Origin: an uncultured Burkholderiales bacterium
GTDB taxonomy: Bacteria > Pseudomonadota > Gammaproteobacteria > Burkholderiales > Burkholderiaceae
Assembly (NCBI GenBank): GCA_946480465.1
Contig: CAMLJY010000061.1
Location: 1 to 36,036, forward strand
Direction of reading: 5' to 3'
Length of the DNA: 36,036 nucleotides
The position numbers and the translations under genes were made by a program. Every line of letters begins with the position of its first letter. Positions within the stretch are counted from its first letter, which is position 1. The notes below the pieces were generated by a model. That model had not been told where the DNA came from and did no database searches. It saw only the letters and a list, made by a program, of their open reading frames with translations. Below are positions 35,345-36,036 of the stretch, piece by piece.

Positions 35345-36036
35345 TCAGACCAGGCCGTCGAAGGGGATCACCTCGACGACTTCGCCCGCGCCGACGTGCC
35401 CCTGCGCATGCGGCAGCACGATCAAGCCGTGGGCCTGGCTCATGCTGTGCAGGATGCCGGAGCCCTGCGCGCCGGTGGGGGTGACCTGCCAGCGGCCATC
35501 GGCGCCGCGCTGCAGCGTGCCGCGCTGGTACTCGGTGCGCCCGGCCTTCTTGCGCAGCGCGGCCGTCGTGGCGGCATGCACGGTGGGCAGCGGATCCGGC
35601 GTGGCACCCGCCATGGCCAGCAGTGCATCGCGCACGAAGGCATAGAAGCTCACCATCACCGCGACCGGGTTGCCCGGCAGGCCGAAGAGGATGGCCTCGC
35701 CGTGGCCGCTGCCATCGGCTGAAGCGGGACCGATGCGGCCCACCGCCAACGGACGGCCGGGCCGCATGGCCAGGCGCCAGAACAGCACTTCGCCCAGCTC
35801 GGCCATGATGCGCTTGGTGTGATCCGCCTCGCCGAGGCTGACGCCACCGGAGGTGATCACGACGTCCGCGGCCTCGGCCGCCCGCGAGAAGGCTTCGCGC
35901 AGGGCATCCGGATCGTCGCGCACCGCGCCGAAGTCCAGCGCTTCCACGCCCAGGCGCTGCAGCATGCCCCACAGCGTGTAACGGTTGCTGTCGTAGACGC
36001 ACCCATCCTCCAGCGGCTCGCCGAGCGAGCGCAGTT
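35345..36036 (-). CDS. moeA: Molybdopterin molybdenumtransferase MoeA, 3' part only
   Basis: MoeA inserts molybdate into adenylylated molybdopterin. Only the C-terminal 230 or so residues are in the window; the gene continues past base 36036. Visible MoeA blocks are GCVYDSNRYTLWGML, ADVVITSGGVSLGEADH, the active-site region FWRLAMRPGRPLAVG and FGLPGNPVAVMVSFYAFVR, and a C-terminal domain with RTEYQRGTLQ and HGLIVLPHAQGHVGAGE. The reading frame is intact up to the edge. It converges on the RND permease gene with a 31-bp gap and no evident terminator. Confidence 0.94.
   Translation of the reverse strand, partial: LRSLGEPLEDGCVYDSNRYTLWGMLQRLGVEALDFGAVRDDPDALREAFSRAAEAADVVITSGGVSLGEADHTKRIMAELGEVLFWRLAMRPGRPLAVGRIGPASADGSGHGEAILFGLPGNPVAVMVSFYAFVRDALLAMAGATPDPLPTVHAATTAALRKKAGRTEYQRGTLQRGADGRWQVTPTGAQGSGILHSMSQAHGLIVLPHAQGHVGAGEVVEVIPFDGLV

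Overview
The window looks like ordinary chromosomal core of a GC-rich betaproteobacterium, most likely order Burkholderiales (Rubrivivax/Leptothrix/Ideonella-like). The grounds are strong G/C at third codon positions, type B ribosomal protein L31, and gene orders typical of that order (carA-carB-greA-DUF4149 / yhbY / rlmE-ftsH-folP-glmM; trxA-rho-rpmE2; dnaX-ybaB-recR next to the SRP RNA; mltD-gloB-yafS-rnhA). Genus is inference. I see no phage, insertion sequence, CRISPR array, tRNA or rRNA.

Layout. 51-2720: rlmD (rRNA methyltransferase), a Bax-inhibitor-1 family membrane protein on the minus strand, and a small GlcG/HbpS-like protein. 2875-8276: carA and carB (overlapping), an intrinsic terminator, greA, and a coupled DUF4149 membrane protein. 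8260-13754: yhbY (minus) divergent from rlmE, then ftsH with a heat-shock type promoter, folP and glmM. 13862-17830 (minus): thioredoxin, rho with a long leader, ribosomal protein L31 type B with a strong terminator, then a multi-spanning glycosyltransferase-C-like protein. 18075-22246: a translationally coupled pair of large signalling proteins, pseudokinase-HDOD followed by kinase-HDOD-GAF. 22317-23120 (minus): a small secreted repeat protein and the 4.5S SRP RNA gene. 23181-27240: an AIR-synthase-family protein divergent from dnaX-ybaB-recR. 27278-30766: mltD, a decayed gloB, yafS-like and rnhA, the same neighbourhood as in Escherichia coli. 30819-36036: an RND efflux adaptor and pump, then the 3' part of moeA on the minus strand, cut by the window edge.

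The most interesting items are: (1) the pseudokinase-HDOD / kinase-HDOD-GAF pair, where the first protein has lost nearly every catalytic kinase residue while the second keeps them all, and the two genes overlap as TTGA; (2) a glyoxalase II gene (gloB) whose two ends are recognisable but whose metal-binding core is gone, kept open in one frame and still overlapping mltD by ATGA; (3) several start codons lying 6-9 nt after a good -10 hexamer with no Shine-Dalgarno, including a divergent yhbY/rlmE pair whose two -10 elements share the same bases; (4) a sigma-32-like promoter before ftsH; and (5) a rho promoter inside the end of trxA, giving a leader of about 247 nt.

All functional names rest on reading protein motifs and gene order by eye. 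No database search was run.
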